Assembly: GCA_030710605.1 (NCBI GenBank)
Contig: CP092869.1
Location: 13,213,295-13,277,294, forward strand
Length of the DNA: 64,000 nucleotides
Source: Cordylochernes scorpioides
Lineage: Eukaryota; Arthropoda; Arachnida; Pseudoscorpiones; Chernetidae
Direction of reading: 5' to 3'
Each line of letters begins with the position of its first letter. Positions within the stretch are counted from its first letter, which is position 1. Under the pieces are notes generated by a model, which saw nothing but the letters and a program-made list of their open reading frames with translations, was not told the DNA's origin and searched no databases. Both the position numbers and the translations under genes were made by a program. This document shows, piece by piece, positions 20,495 to 30,950 of the stretch.

Positions 20495-21332
20495 TGTTTT
20501 GAGAGTGGTGATTCCTGTTGAACATTTGAAATTGAATGGATGAATTTTTAATTTTAAAGAATCAATTTGAAAATCAAAACACTTATTCAGATCGAAGGTT
20601 CAAATTTTTGCTAAATAAATTTGAAATTAAATAAAATTTGTAATTGTAAATGATGAAGTTGAAAATTAAAACATTTACTTATATTAGATATTAAAATTCT
20701 TGCTCAACACAGTTTAAATAAAGTTTTCTTATATCTGCCACTTTTTCTTAATATTTGTAATTTTAAATAATCAATTCGAAAATCAAAACATTTATTCAGA
20801 TCGAAGGTTCAAATTTTTGCTAAATAAATTTGAAACTATTTAAAATTTGTAAAATAATAATTAATTAATTAATTAATTTTAAACTAATAATTTACTTAAC
20901 ACTATCAACATTTATCAATAGTATGACATAACCTATAAACTCAGTTTCTCAACTTTTGTGTCAATCTAATAATTAATCAATCAATCATAGTTTACGATAA
21001 TGAAATATCAGTGTACAATTATTTACCTTTATTGTTGTAGTTGTTGTAAATGACGAATCTAAGCACTCCACATTTTCACTACAGACACAGCTGACGATAC
21101 TTTAACCACACGTGTGTACTTGTATTATGACGCTTTCTTGTTTTTCCAACGCCAAGAACGTTCGAGAAAGACAAAGACAGAGACAAGCATGCGCCGATTC
21201 AATGCGCCTAATTCTCTAGCGCTGCGCGCGCAGCACTCTCGTTCGGTGACTCATCGTAACGTTACCGGGCGTTACACTTTTTCATAAGTGACTCCCAGCC
21301 GCAACCTAATTTAAGACGTTGTCACGTCAAAA

Positions 21333-21537
21333 GGCATATATTGGATCAAAAAATCATTTATTTTACCAATATTTTAGTTTGCTGAACGCCAACCTTTATC
21401 AAGGTATTATAACATTTTGATGTGTATTGATGACACATTAATATGTTATAACACCTTGGTAAAGGTTGGCGTTCAGCCAACTGAAATATTAGTAAAATAA
21501 ATGATTTTTTGATTCAATATATGCCTTTTTAATTAAA
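21333..21537. repeat. fold-back repeat with hammerhead-like arms (H6)
   Basis: Two inverted arms of about 90 bp end in AAAAGGCATATATTG. Each holds GGTTGGCGTTCAGC, a decayed hammerhead stem II, followed by (C)TGAAATATT. A partial copy is at 46646-46735. It is likely a Penelope-derived non-autonomous unit. Confidence 0.5.
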
Positions 21538-21645
21538 CAGTGATCTTTATTGAAGACACACGAGATAACAAAGTGTGAACTAAATTGACTATCTACTTTA
21601 AAGTACGACATCGAAGACTTTTCACTTCCTTAAGATTTGTCTATG

Positions 21646-22190
21646 AATGTAATTGTTTTGGGGCCAACTTTTGAGTGAAATTTTATATGGAGAAGATGCT
21701 GGACATTCTTTAGAAAGGTGAAAATTAGGTGTAATTTAAAAAATAGTATAAAAGGTAAATTTTACTTGAATCTGAAGGAAAAATTAAGAAAAAGGCATCT
21801 CTCGATCGTGGAACTGTAAGTTTCAAAGGCTTGTTTTTGTTAATTAATTATTCTAAAAATTAAATTTTGATTAAAACTTTTTACCTTTATTATTGATATA
21901 AACATCGATGAATGGATAGCGGCCAAAGAGCCGGCCTTTTTCCACGATGGGATCTGTCAATTAGCAGAAAGATGGGAAAAGGTAGAGGCTAGAGACAAAC
22001 AATACATTGAATATTGAATGCCTAACCAATTTTTCATGATAAAGCTAACATTTTCGAAAAATATATACCACACGAATTTATTTATACTCCTAATAATTAT
22101 TCTAAAAAATAATTCTTGGTTAAACTGTTTTACCTTTATCATTGATTCAAACTTTTATATCTTCCACAATCGACTGTATTTTCGGCAAAA
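21646..22190. other. no gene seen
   Basis: AT-rich with pieces resembling the H1 family ends near 21780 and 22140. Nothing else is recognised. Confidence 0.35.
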
Positions 22191-22197
22191 AAGATAG

Positions 22198-22612
22198 AAA
22201 ACTATGAAAAAGGCTTCTCCTTATCATGCAACTGAAAGTTGCTGATGGCTCGCGCCACCTATCGGAATAAATATCAACTATTCTCGTTGATTTCTAATTA
22301 TTCCAGAATTGGCCAAATACCCATTCTTGATTAATCAAGAAAAGCTAACCACGGACGCGTTTCGGGCTGTTGGCCCTCAACAACGTGGTGCAAGCTGTAC
22401 CTCAACGACCAAAAAACTGGTCCTTCAGGCATCTTGAAAAATCATGAAACGTGTAGTTAAGGCCAGAATTGCGTGAGACCGTATAATTGACCAATTCTGG
22501 AATAATTAGAATTCAACGAGAATAGTTGATATTTATTCCGATAGATGGCGCGAGCCATCAGCAACTTTCAGTTACACGATAAGGAGATGCCTTTTTCATA
22601 ATTTATGAACCT
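22198..22612 (-). mobile_element. H1 hammerhead fold-back element, complete
   Basis: Inverted arms of about 115 bp (22198-22315 and 22492-22612) share TCTCCTTATC, GAAAGTTGCTGATGGCTCGC and ATATCAACTATTCTCGTTGA. The centre holds a minus-strand hammerhead (about 22350-22390), GGGC/GCCC then GAAACGCGUC, with stem I CCACG/CGUGG. Here the core reads UUGUUGA, so this copy should not cleave. Confidence 0.7.
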
Positions 22613-23595
22613 TATCCCAGTACAATATCACATTTGTACTATTTTTTCACATAGAGAGAAAATGGTCAAAATAGTGTTCGTGAATTTGGATCCAGCCTAG
22701 AATCAGCAATTACTTGATTGAGAGTATCAGAGAAATAAACCCAAGACGTATATCTTTGTGACATGTTCCCCACACAGTATTCTTCTCTAAGGCAATCCAA
22801 TCGAGTCTATCCCGGGGCACCAATTGAACCCTTCGGTAAAAAAAAAACAACAAAAGGGAGAAGGAGGGAGGAACAATTCCCTTTCTCAGGGAAACAATGG
22901 AAGTCCACGCCCCACGTTGTGACACGCCATGTTGGATTTACGTTGAGTGTGTGTATTTGTGCTTCTATGTGCGTGTTTGTAAATATATGTGTGTATTTTT
23001 ATGTTAAATGGAAAGAATTCTTTGATCACAATCAGGATCAACAACAAATCTCCAAGAATAAGTGTCATCTTTTATTACCAACCCTTCGAGTTTTCGGGTA
23101 TAACGATACTTCTAACGACCCTCTGGTGATTCTCCACCAAACTCTGCAGCGCTGGCAGAAGCGCCATGTTCTTTGTACATAGTATAATGTATATATATGT
23201 AGTAATGTAGTTTGGTATCCTGTAGGATGAATGTAGTGTGGCATGTTGGTTGCAGTCGTGGTGGCCAAAATGATTAGAGTGGGTTCAGGCGTGATTGGGA
23301 TTACACAAAAGGACGAGGCATGTTGGATGGCACCATAGAGATGGCGAGAGAGCAAGTGTAGCCGACAGTGATCAAGGCAGTTCTGTCTAGAGGGGTCTGT
23401 TAAATCTCGTGTCTCAAAGCGGACTAATCTGTTTGAGTAAGAAAGGGGCACACCTGGGAACCCGACTTGTTTTTCTGACCTTTTTCCTCTACAGGCGCCG
23501 ACTGTCACTCACTCGAAATTTTATTTCGGTCAACTTGGCAATTACATTATAGCCATACAACACATGGGGACCTAGGTATATATTGGAATATATTA
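22613..23595. other. unidentified, possibly retroelement
   Basis: No domain could be supported. GGCGCCGACTGTC near 23493 resembles sequence beside retroelement LTRs, but no LTR pair was found. Confidence 0.25.
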
Positions 23596-23599
23596 CAAC

Positions 23600-23760
23600 A
23601 TATATATCTAAAGAGACAAGGGTCGCCTCTCCTGTCAAAACAGACGTCTAAAACCAGACGCCATCTATTGACCGTCGCCGCAACTAGACGTCTGTTCTGA
23701 CGGGAGAGGCGACCGTTGTCTCTTTATATCAATATCCTTCCGGTAAAATTTCCATTCATC
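23600..23760. repeat. H2 outer arms only
   Basis: A palindrome of the two outer arms (GGTCGCCTCTCC...GGAGAGGCGACC) without the spacer and hammerhead. Confidence 0.65.
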
Positions 23761-24365
23761 TAATCCATCGATGAGAAAATATTGGTCGCAGTAAAGACAG
23801 TATAAGTATGATTTATTTGTGAAAAAGAAACACTCACGTCTTAATGTTTTCATTTGTTATATATAGATGGCGTGTTATATCTTTGTATTAATTTATACAT
23901 ATGTTGTTACGACTACTAGAGTAGTCAACTTTGTTTTTATGTAAATTTGTAACTTAAAAACTAAGAGAGGGAAAAGTATGTAAATTTATTCTAATGTATA
24001 AATTGGTATGTAAATTTCTTGGAATGTATAAATTTACCGTGTTTTTCAATAAAAAAAGAGTTCTGGATAAGATTTTGGATGGTTGATAGTAGTCCTTAGA
24101 GCCATTTCCTTGGAGTTACCGAGCTGGTCAAGTAGCTGGACACTAGGTTGTCTCTCAAGGTAAAGAGAGACAGCATCTATATTGAGAACCCTCAATATAT
24201 GTTATAGGTATTCTGCTCTCCTTTTTATAAACAGATTTCAGTAAGGTGATGAGTTGGGTACTCAGACACACGGCTGATACTAATTGTGGAAGTGTTAGAA
24301 TAACTCACATCATCGAGTTTCTACAACCCCATCAGTAAGTGGCACACGTAAATACAAACGTCTAA
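23761..24365. other. no gene seen
   Basis: AT-rich. A short LINE-tail-like stretch near 24030-24060 is the only hint of an element. Confidence 0.35.
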
Positions 24366-24369
24366 GTCT

Positions 24370-24470
24370 TTTCTATATGTTTAGACATGTGGTGTACTTG
24401 CAGTACAAAGGCTATCGCTAACTACCCGCCATAGTTATTATGGACTATACCACGTATCTTTAGCATAATT
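24370..24470 (+). repeat. SINE 3' fragment
   Basis: Matches the SINE body from the ACATGTGGTG segment to the end, diverged. Confidence 0.5.
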
Positions 24471-24904
24471 AAAAATGCTTACCCTTTTTATATGCGAACA
24501 TAATATGTAATTGGGGTTAACCACACCAAGATGCTCTGCGGTGAGTACCCTATTTGTACTTCTGTAATTCAAAACAAAAAAAAATGAAATCACTCACTAT
24601 ATTTTTGATTGCTCTGCTCTGAAAGAAGAAAGAAGAACCCTTATGCTCAAAACTGGGCAACTCTGTGCTTCGCTTCCATCAATAATTGACAATATGACCT
24701 AGAATAAGTATATTGCTACGGCGTTTTATGGTTTCCACAAGTCCATATCTCAGAAGAAGGCCAAGTGACACTCACTCCTCACTTTCTTACTGCTACTCTT
24801 TTTATGTTGTTTTTCTTGCTTCCCTCTTTCTCTTTCTTATTTATTTTTTTTTTCTTTTTCTTCGGTCTATATCGTTGTTTCCTTTGTCTCACTGCTTTGT
24901 TCTT

Positions 24905-24975
24905 ATGCATACCTATGGTGAATCCTGTATAGGGTCAGTGACCCTAAATAAAGGCTTTTTGTTGTTGTTGTAAAA
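24905..24975 (+). repeat. LINE 3' end with GTT tail
   Basis: GAATCCTGTATAGGG...AATAAAGGC followed by TTTTTGTTGTTGTTG is nearly the same as the 3' terminus of the LINE at 53225-53287. The preceding 200 bp (T-rich) is probably its 3' region. Confidence 0.65.
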
Positions 24976-25884
24976 ATTCTTACCCTTTTTATATGCGAAC
25001 ACAATATGTAATTGGTGTTTATAAAATATTAAATTCACAACTTAGTAGACTATTATAAGAATTTACACAAAATTCTAATAAATAAACACAAATGATGTGA
25101 AGAAATTCCAGTAAGGGGATGAGTAGTGCATTCAAATAATGAGAGACTACTGGAAAAGGACGAGTAAAATCTATAGAACCAAAGCAATAAGTCCAGAAAG
25201 AAAAAAGAAGTCGGTAGACAAGTGGGTAACACCCTCGATTCCCGACAGTCATGAACTGGGATTAAATCCCACGTTAACATTTTGTTTAATATGTGAATAA
25301 CCTTCACTTATTTTTCATTGTTGCAAATATCATAAACTAGGTTGATCTTGTTGAGCGGTACCTAAAAAAGTGATTTTGGAACCGAATAAGTCCAGAAAGG
25401 ACCAAGTAAATCTAGAATCAATTCAGTAGAGATTCTATTCACTTAGACTGGTACTTACAGAGAAAGCTTGTACGTGATCGTCTCGTTCATCAATGCCGAT
25501 TTTTTACAGCTCCCCCCGAAAGGCTGGGGACAAAAACTTGTCACCACAAGCCTTCCCACGCTGGTGACTCATTCGACACGATAGATGGGAAGATGTCATG
25601 ACTTGAGGCTAAGGGAATGCATCTTATTCTAACAAACTTTGCAATAAATTTCTAAAATAGGTGAAGAATATTCTTCATAAATCAATATAACGTACCATCT
25701 GTATATAAGAAAAAGAATTAAAGACACGAATCAATTTTTAAGAAAAGAACAATTTTTAACGCCTTGCCAAATGCTTCTTTATTTATTTCTACTGACGAAG
25801 ACAAAAGATTTTTGTTAAAACGTTGAGATAATAAAACTTTAACTGTCCGAAGTGTCTATTTTTTTACAGAAATATAAAGCACTC
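24976..25884. other. unidentified; one decayed hammerhead-like motif
   Basis: CTACTGACGAAGACAAAAGA near 25788 followed by GTTAAAACG looks like a worn Penelope hammerhead. No coding region was supported. Confidence 0.3.
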
Positions 25885-26200
25885 TGGGAGTCGGTGGAAG
25901 GATGGTCTAAACCGTTAGTTTTCGACCGCTACGACCCGGGTTCGATTCCCGCATTGGGCACTTTTTTATGTTTAAAAAAATGCTCCAATGGCCTTCGAGT
26001 CTTGCAAAAGTCCAACCCCACCAGAGAGTTCAAATAACCAAAAGGGGCTCTGGCATATTTGTAAGTGCAAAGTCAAACTGCTTTTCACATGTGTGTATAT
26101 GTGGTGCACTTAGAGTAAAAGTAGTCGCCAACTTCTACCCACCATGATTATCATGGCCTGTACCACGTGTACTAGGGATAAGCAAAAAAAAACGTTTATT
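25885..26200 (+). repeat. tRNA-derived SINE, full length
   Basis: tRNA-like head with TGGTCTAAACCG and GGTTCGATTCC, then the linker CATTGGGCACTTTTT and the body to CTAGGGATAAG. Confidence 0.85.
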
Positions 26201-26224
26201 TTTTAACAATCAAAACAAACCTAC

Positions 26225-26475
26225 TATCCTTACTGAGAATTAAATATAGTGACAGGGCTTGGCATATCAGTGGTGTACCCTTCCAGTAATTTCGTCAATT
26301 TAATCTACCAGACCGCTTCTTAGAATTCTAAATACTGTATTGGACGATTCTGATTATATATGATACACTGAAGGGTGGAATATTAGTTATTTTAGCAAAC
26401 TATGGACATAAACTTTCAGAACAGTAGAATTACATACAAATATTTGCATCAAGCAATGCTTTTTTAGAGCAATAA
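26225..26475 (-). mobile_element. S1 element, decayed
   Basis: Minus-strand copy with AGCGGU-C-UGGU and ACCA-CUGAU, but the core reads CUGAUAU and stems II and III are damaged. It should be inactive. Confidence 0.6.
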
Positions 26476-26564
26476 TACAAGCTTTATTTAGACGTCATTG
26501 TATAATTAGAAAAAAAAGTACAAATATGATATTGTACTGGGATAAGGTGCATAAATTATGTTTT

Positions 26565-26770
26565 TAAAAAGGCATCTCCTTATCGAAAGTTGCCAATAGC
26601 TTGCGCCATCTATCAGAATAAATATCAACTATTCTCGCTGATGAGGGCCAACAGCCCGAAACGCGTCCGTGATTAGCTTTTCTTGATTAATCAAGAATGG
26701 GTATTTGGCGCAAGCCATCAGAAACTTTCAGTTGCACGATAAGAAGATGGCTTTTTTTTTTAATAATTGT
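26565..26770 (+). mobile_element. H1 hammerhead element, short
   Basis: Left and right arms as in 22198-22612, with most of the inner arm deleted so that the hammerhead follows directly after ATATCAACTATTCTCG. Confidence 0.65.
26633..26672 (+). ncRNA. type I hammerhead ribozyme, H1 family
   Basis: Core CUGAUGA, stem II GGGC/GCCC with loop CAACA, GAAA, palindromic stem III ACGCGU, and cleavage expected after C at 26667. Stem I is UCUCG/CGUGA with one U-U mismatch. All core bases are intact. Confidence 0.75.
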
Positions 26771-27415
26771 ATAATTAGTTACATACAATGACAATAAGAA
26801 TGCCCCAGAGAGAATTTATACATAGATATACGTTATATTGCAATCGCTAAAATTAAGTTGAACTCTTTTTCTGTATCATATTTGTTATTAAAACCAACAC
26901 CATAGGTTGACGTATTTAGTAATATCATAAATCCCTATTATATCAATGGCCCAAAAATTTCTGTTTGATGAGGAGGACAGAGCCAATATCCTATTATTTG
27001 TTTGTGGGGAGGTACGATAAGTTAACCCCCCACACCGATAAAACGGTGTTTACCTTACAACTCTGGACACTCGGATTTTCCTGGAAAATCTCTTAAAGAT
27101 TTCTTGAAAAAAAGCCATGGTCCACCTGTGCTGTGTGAGCAGAAGAGCTTAAATTGACTTGTTCCATTATATGTATGTTCCATATGTAAATACCTGTTTT
27201 CTTTCCTCTTTTCGCTCTCCACTTCTTTCATCCATATTTCCATTTCCATTATATCAATGGCGTCTTTAGTGATGAAATAATTAGAAAGTTGTATGACAAT
27301 TAAGAACAATTTAATAAGGGAGAGAAGTTTAACTAACTCTCAATCTACAAACAAAGATATCTCCCTAATTTACATATTTTGTATTTTTACAATAAACAAA
27401 TTACAATAGATATAT
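26771..27415. other. no gene supported
   Basis: An 84-codon minus-strand frame at 27055-27309 shows no recognisable domain. Nothing else was seen. Confidence 0.3.
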
Positions 27416-27419
27416 TGAC

Positions 27420-27889
27420 ATGAAGTCGGCTTATGCTACAATTTCAATAGCGTCTTTATTAAAGACTGCCTCGGCCGATGTGGACATAGAAAAGTTACTC
27501 ATCCGATTGAAGGATCGAGAATTCCTGCACTCCATATATAACAAGAATAATGTGGTCAGGATGGATATCATACTCGCGGTCTATTACGAAAAAGAAACGG
27601 AGCACCTCCTCGGGCTACTCACGCCTAAAGACAAGATTCTTCTCGACAAATTCTTCGACATTATCATCAAACATGTTCCGAACATGAACTCTCCAAATGG
27701 CAGGGATCTGTCTAGATTCAAGGCGGCTTTAAGCTCCTGATCCGGACGTGCCCTCGGAGAGGGCTACATCGATTGTAAATATCTCTCTTCATTTCTACCA
27801 TTATTATTACCTTATAACTCCCTTTGAGTGTAAAGATTGACGAGATGTCAATAAAGTTGTTTAATTGTCAAAAAAAAAAAAAAAAAAAA
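27420..27889 (+). mobile_element. 5'-truncated LINE-type copy with poly-A
   Basis: A 106-codon frame (27420-27740) ends in LTPKDKILL...LSRFKAALSS. It is followed by the shared 3' UTR (TTGACGAGATGTCAATAAAG) and 19 A at 27871-27889. The frame is the best-preserved member of the C-terminal fragments at 9100, 18333 and 33720. It starts with ATG and is uninterrupted, so a small expressed gene cannot be excluded, but the poly-A and truncated relatives point to retrotransposition. No domain was recognised. Confidence 0.6.
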
Positions 27890-28304
27890 CGAAGTTCGAA
27901 TTGATTTTTTTAGAAGATCGAATATTTAAGAGAATGATATTCATGTAAAAAAACTATGGATCTTTTAATTATCCTATACGCATAGTACAGAGATCCTAAC
28001 CACTTAATAAACCACAGCACCAATTTTGACAAATTCGAACAAACCTACCTGTATATCATTTTTCATGCTATTGCCCTCACCAGTATTGGGAGGGACAAAA
28101 AAAAGAGCGAATATTCTAAAAAGGGAAAGTCTTGAGATAAAATTAACTCAAAAACGTTCAATCTACTTCTCAATAAACTTCAATTAGTAAAATTGATACA
28201 ATAGTTACCCAGATTTTATTTAAAAAAGTAAATATCAGGTAAAAAATTTCAGCAAAAGTATATTTTCTCGATAACTTGCAAATTTAAAATGAAAATAAAT
28301 TTTT
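27890..28304. other. no gene; decayed hammerhead-like repeat
   Basis: Positions 28010-28095 resemble the decayed minus-strand H2-like motif at 6725-6840 (AACCACAGCACCAATTTTG). The rest is AT-rich. Confidence 0.35.
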
Positions 28305-28404
28305 NNNNNNNNNNNNNNNNNNNNNNNNNNNNNNNNNNNNNNNNNNNNNNNNNNNNNNNNNNNNNNNNNNNNNNNNNNNNNNNNNNNNNNNNNNNNNNNN
28401 NNNN
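28305..28404. other. assembly gap (100 N)
   Basis: Exactly 100 undetermined bases, the usual placeholder for a gap of unknown length. The left part of the SINE at 28598 is lost in it. Confidence 0.99.
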
Positions 28405-28412
28405 CTCTAAAC

Positions 28413-28597
28413 CAGGAGTCGGCAAAATGCATATCGTGAGCCACATGCGGCTCTTTATATAGTTCTATACGTAAATATTATTTATGTGAGTACTATTTAT
28501 TGCTGGCAAGAAAAAAAAATTGTGACTCTTTAAAAACTTTGAAATTTTGTAAATTGTAATTTTTGACTCCTCCGACTCAAAAGTTTGCCGATCCCTG
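28413..28597. mobile_element. hAT-like MITE with 8-bp target duplication
   Basis: Ends CAGGAGTCGGCAAA and TTTGCCGATCCCTG. Flanks CTCTAAAC (28405-28412) and TTCTAAAC (28598-28605) match in 7 of 8 positions, the hAT duplication length. It sits inside the box A-like region of a SINE. Confidence 0.75.
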
Positions 28598-28875
28598 TTC
28601 TAAACCGTTGGTTGAACCGCTCGACCCGGGATCGATTCCCGCATTGGGCACTTTTTTATGATAAAAAAAAATGCCCCAATGGCCCCCGATTCTTGCAAAA
28701 GTCCAACCCCACCAGCGATTGTAAGTAACTAAACAGGGCTCTGACACATCTGTAAGTGCAAAAGTCGAACTGCTTTTCACATGTGTAGATAAGTTGTGTA
28801 CTTACAGTAAAAGCAGTCGCCTACTTCTACCCACCATGATTATAATGGTCTTTTCCACCTGTACTAGGGATAAGC
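28598..28875 (+). repeat. SINE interrupted by the hAT MITE
   Basis: Resumes at TCTAAACCGTTGG with box B-like GATCGATTCC, the linker and the complete body. Confidence 0.8.
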
Positions 28876-28912
28876 ATATATATATATATTTTTTGCGTCT
28901 TCACGCAAATTT

Positions 28913-29180
28913 GGCCTTAAATACCCATTTCTTGATTTTTCGGGAAGCCATTGGGACCAAAAATATTTTTGGTCGCAGAGGTTACAGCCTTCTCCACGCT
29001 GACGAGCGCCAACAGCGCGAAACGCGTTCGTGGATGGCTTTTCTTGATTTATCAAGAAATTGGGTTGGCCAAATATCTCGGAGCAAGCTAAATAAACGTT
29101 TAGTTTATTTTTGCTCCACTAGATGGCGCTCTGCCATCTAAAAAGCACATGTGCTCGTGGTCAGGAGATGCCTTCTTTAT
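28913..29180 (+). mobile_element. H3 hammerhead fold-back element
   Basis: Inverted arms (TTTGGCC...CCCATTTCTTGAT and its complement near 29042-29080) surround a plus-strand hammerhead. The right part contains TAGATGGCGCTCTGCCATCTA. It has no coding sequence. Confidence 0.65.
28993..29034 (+). ncRNA. type I hammerhead ribozyme, H3 family
   Basis: Stem I UCCACG/CGUGGA, core CUGACGA, stem II GCGC/GCGC with loop CAACA, GAAA, palindromic stem III ACGCGU, H17 = U. Core and all stems are perfect. A GUU cleavage triplet is allowed by the NUH rule but is usually less efficient than GUC. Confidence 0.85.
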
Positions 29181-29730
29181 TTTTAATATCAACACCTGAC
29201 CCACTTATCTTTTATTTTTTCTATTGTTTTTTCATATATATATATATATATTCTGTATTATCATGATCGTTTTTTTTTTTATCAAAAGAATCAGCCGAGC
29301 AATAAATTGTCATTGTTATGTTGTGTAAAACAAATGTTTTTATTAATTTAAGTGAAAAAATAAGACTCTTTCACCATAACTGTATGTATGTCTTTATTAA
29401 GAAACCTTATATAAACGGAATCTACACACACGCTCACACACGATGGCACTGTAAGTATGGTTCACGTCTAAGGAAGTTACCCAAGTCAAAAGATAAATGA
29501 CAGCAGACTGCGCAAGCGCATAATTACACCTGCGTGGGATGATAGAATAAGGGTGACAAATGCCACAGACTTTGGAATACCTGATTTTATGACTTCTTAC
29601 ACGTCAGACCTTTTTAAGTGAAATGTTCCTTTAATACGGTCAGTTCCGTTCAGAGGTTAGAAATACAATGTGATACTCTGAATCCGATCGAGTTAACAAA
29701 TCCCTTGTGACGTACGACCATTAAGATTTT
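29181..29730. other. no gene seen
   Basis: Simple TA runs near 29237 and AT-rich sequence. No domain or repeat family was recognised. Confidence 0.35.
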
Positions 29731-29734
29731 TTTT

Positions 29735-30030
29735 TAAATCCCTACTACGTGTTGTACAGGTCATGATAATCATGGTGGGTAGAAGTAGGCGACTACTTTT
29801 ACTGTAAGTGCACCACATGTCTTATTATGTTAAATCAATCAGTTGAGAATGGGCATGAACAAGTATACAGAATTAAAGATATAAAGTTAAACAATATCAG
29901 CCAAAAATATGTTTTGTTTGTAATAAAAAGGGACATCTATCTAATGATTGCTGGTTTCGAGATGAACAGAAACAAGGATATCAAACGAAATGGACTCCTG
30001 ATTATAGAAATGGCATGTCTACACATGTGA
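29735..30030 (-). repeat. SINE fragment split by a retroelement piece
   Basis: SINE body to CCACATGTCT (29820). An insert of about 190 bp follows, and the SINE resumes at ACACATGTG (30019). CATGTCT is repeated at both junctions. Confidence 0.6.
29823..30012 (+). pseudogene. gag-type zinc-knuckle fragment
   Basis: In one plus-strand frame the insert encodes CFVCNKKGHLSNDC, a perfect C-X2-C-X4-H-X4-C knuckle as found in retrotransposon and retroviral nucleocapsid proteins. About 25 residues precede it and 25 follow (WFRDEQKQGYQTKW). Both ends run into SINE sequence. It is a short retroelement gag remnant; the superfamily cannot be fixed from this piece. Confidence 0.6.
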
Positions 30031-30469
30031 AAAACAGTATTTGTATCATGTATATTCATCATATAAAGTTTGAAAATTATCTCTCGAGTTTCTTTTTTTC
30101 TCCCTCATTTATCCACTCCCGTAGCTCTCCTCTGGATAATCTACTGAATATAAGAAAGACTAAAGGTATTGAATGATATTCATTTCCTCGGAAGAAGATG
30201 AATGTACAGTTGGTAAATCCAATAAGTCGGCAAGTGTTCCATGAAGAAGCTGGGGATACGGGGACCTAATTTAAAGGCGGCCAATCAAAAGAAGTCATTT
30301 CAGTCCCTCGCTGTAGGGGGTCTGTGCAACCAAGCGCACCCTCCCGTGGGAGCCCTAAGGCAGTAATGTCCCCGGATTAAATAATTGCTACTGGAAGATT
30401 GAAACAATTTGACCATACTGCATTCATTTTTTTCTGTTGATGTAACTATTTTTAAGATGAATTCAAGAG
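30031..30469. other. no gene seen
   Basis: GC-richer patch at 30290-30380 (TCCCTCGCTGTAGGGGGTC), unidentified. Confidence 0.25.
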
Positions 30470-30950
30470 GGGTCGGTGAAAGATTGTCTAAACCGTTGGT
30501 TTTAGACCACTACTACCCAGGGTCGAATCCTGCATTGGGCACTTTTTTCTAATTAAAAAAAAATCTAAGGCAATATCTTACTATACATTTTTTTAGATCA
30601 TCATTATGTAAAGACCAGTCAACAAGTGAATGACTTTGAGACGAAGAGTAAAGCCAGTTCAATTTCTATGTAAATAACACAATTATTACCTTACCCAATT
30701 GGATGAATCTGTATGAGGCAAGTTCCTAATAAAGGCTTTTGTCTGCTCCAATGGCCCCCCGATTCTTGCAAAAGTCCAACCCCACCAGCGAGTCTATTTG
30801 GATTCGTTGTGCGCTTATATTTGTAAGTGCAAAGTCGAACTGATTTTCACATGTGTAGACATGTGGTGCACTTACAGTAAAAGCAGTCGCTAACTTCTAC
30901 CCACTATGATTATTATGGCCTGTTTTAAGTGTACTAGAGATAATAATAAA
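30470..30950 (+). repeat. SINE with an internal LINE 3'-end insertion
   Basis: tRNA-like head 30472-30562, then a LINE-type 3' end (30564-30742, with CCTAATAAAGGC), then the SINE body from CTCCAATGGCC. The junctions match those of 10955-11652 on the opposite strand. Confidence 0.7.

Larger units (their letters stand above)
19385..21332 (-). mobile_element. Helentron-like element, internally deleted, copy A
   Basis: This 1948-bp element shares both ends (AACGGTAGAATATT...GTTGTCACGTCAAAA) with copy B at 34518-35976. It carries a C-terminal endonuclease-like domain and, upstream, a short N-terminal exon-like frame. The helicase and Rep parts expected of an autonomous Helentron are missing. Helitron2/Helentron elements are known to carry an apurinic-like endonuclease; a LINE origin is the alternative. 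Confidence 0.55.
19247..21645. mobile_element. T1-type MITE split by nested insertions
   Basis: The left end (CATTCATAGGCAAAAC) begins near 19247 and the right end (TTGTCTATGAATG) ends near 21645. Between them lie a Helentron-like copy (19385-21332) and a fold-back repeat (21333-21537). The flanking halves match the intact family member at 4526-4730, for example CTTTATTGAAGACAC near 21545. Confidence 0.55.

Noticed and set aside
22763..23182. 139-codon plus-strand frame
   Set aside because: It includes a purine run and GT-rich simple sequence, with no domain and no relation to neighbouring features.
23065..23508. 147-codon minus-strand frame
   Set aside because: No domain, low complexity in composition and no supporting signals. 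Possibly part of an unrecognised retroelement.
25885..25960. tRNA gene
   Set aside because: The box A- and box B-like motifs belong to a SINE head. The acceptor and anticodon stems do not pair, and the same sequence recurs about ten times with the SINE body.
28235..28446. Open frames spanning the N run
   Set aside because: They exist only because undetermined bases contain no stop codons.
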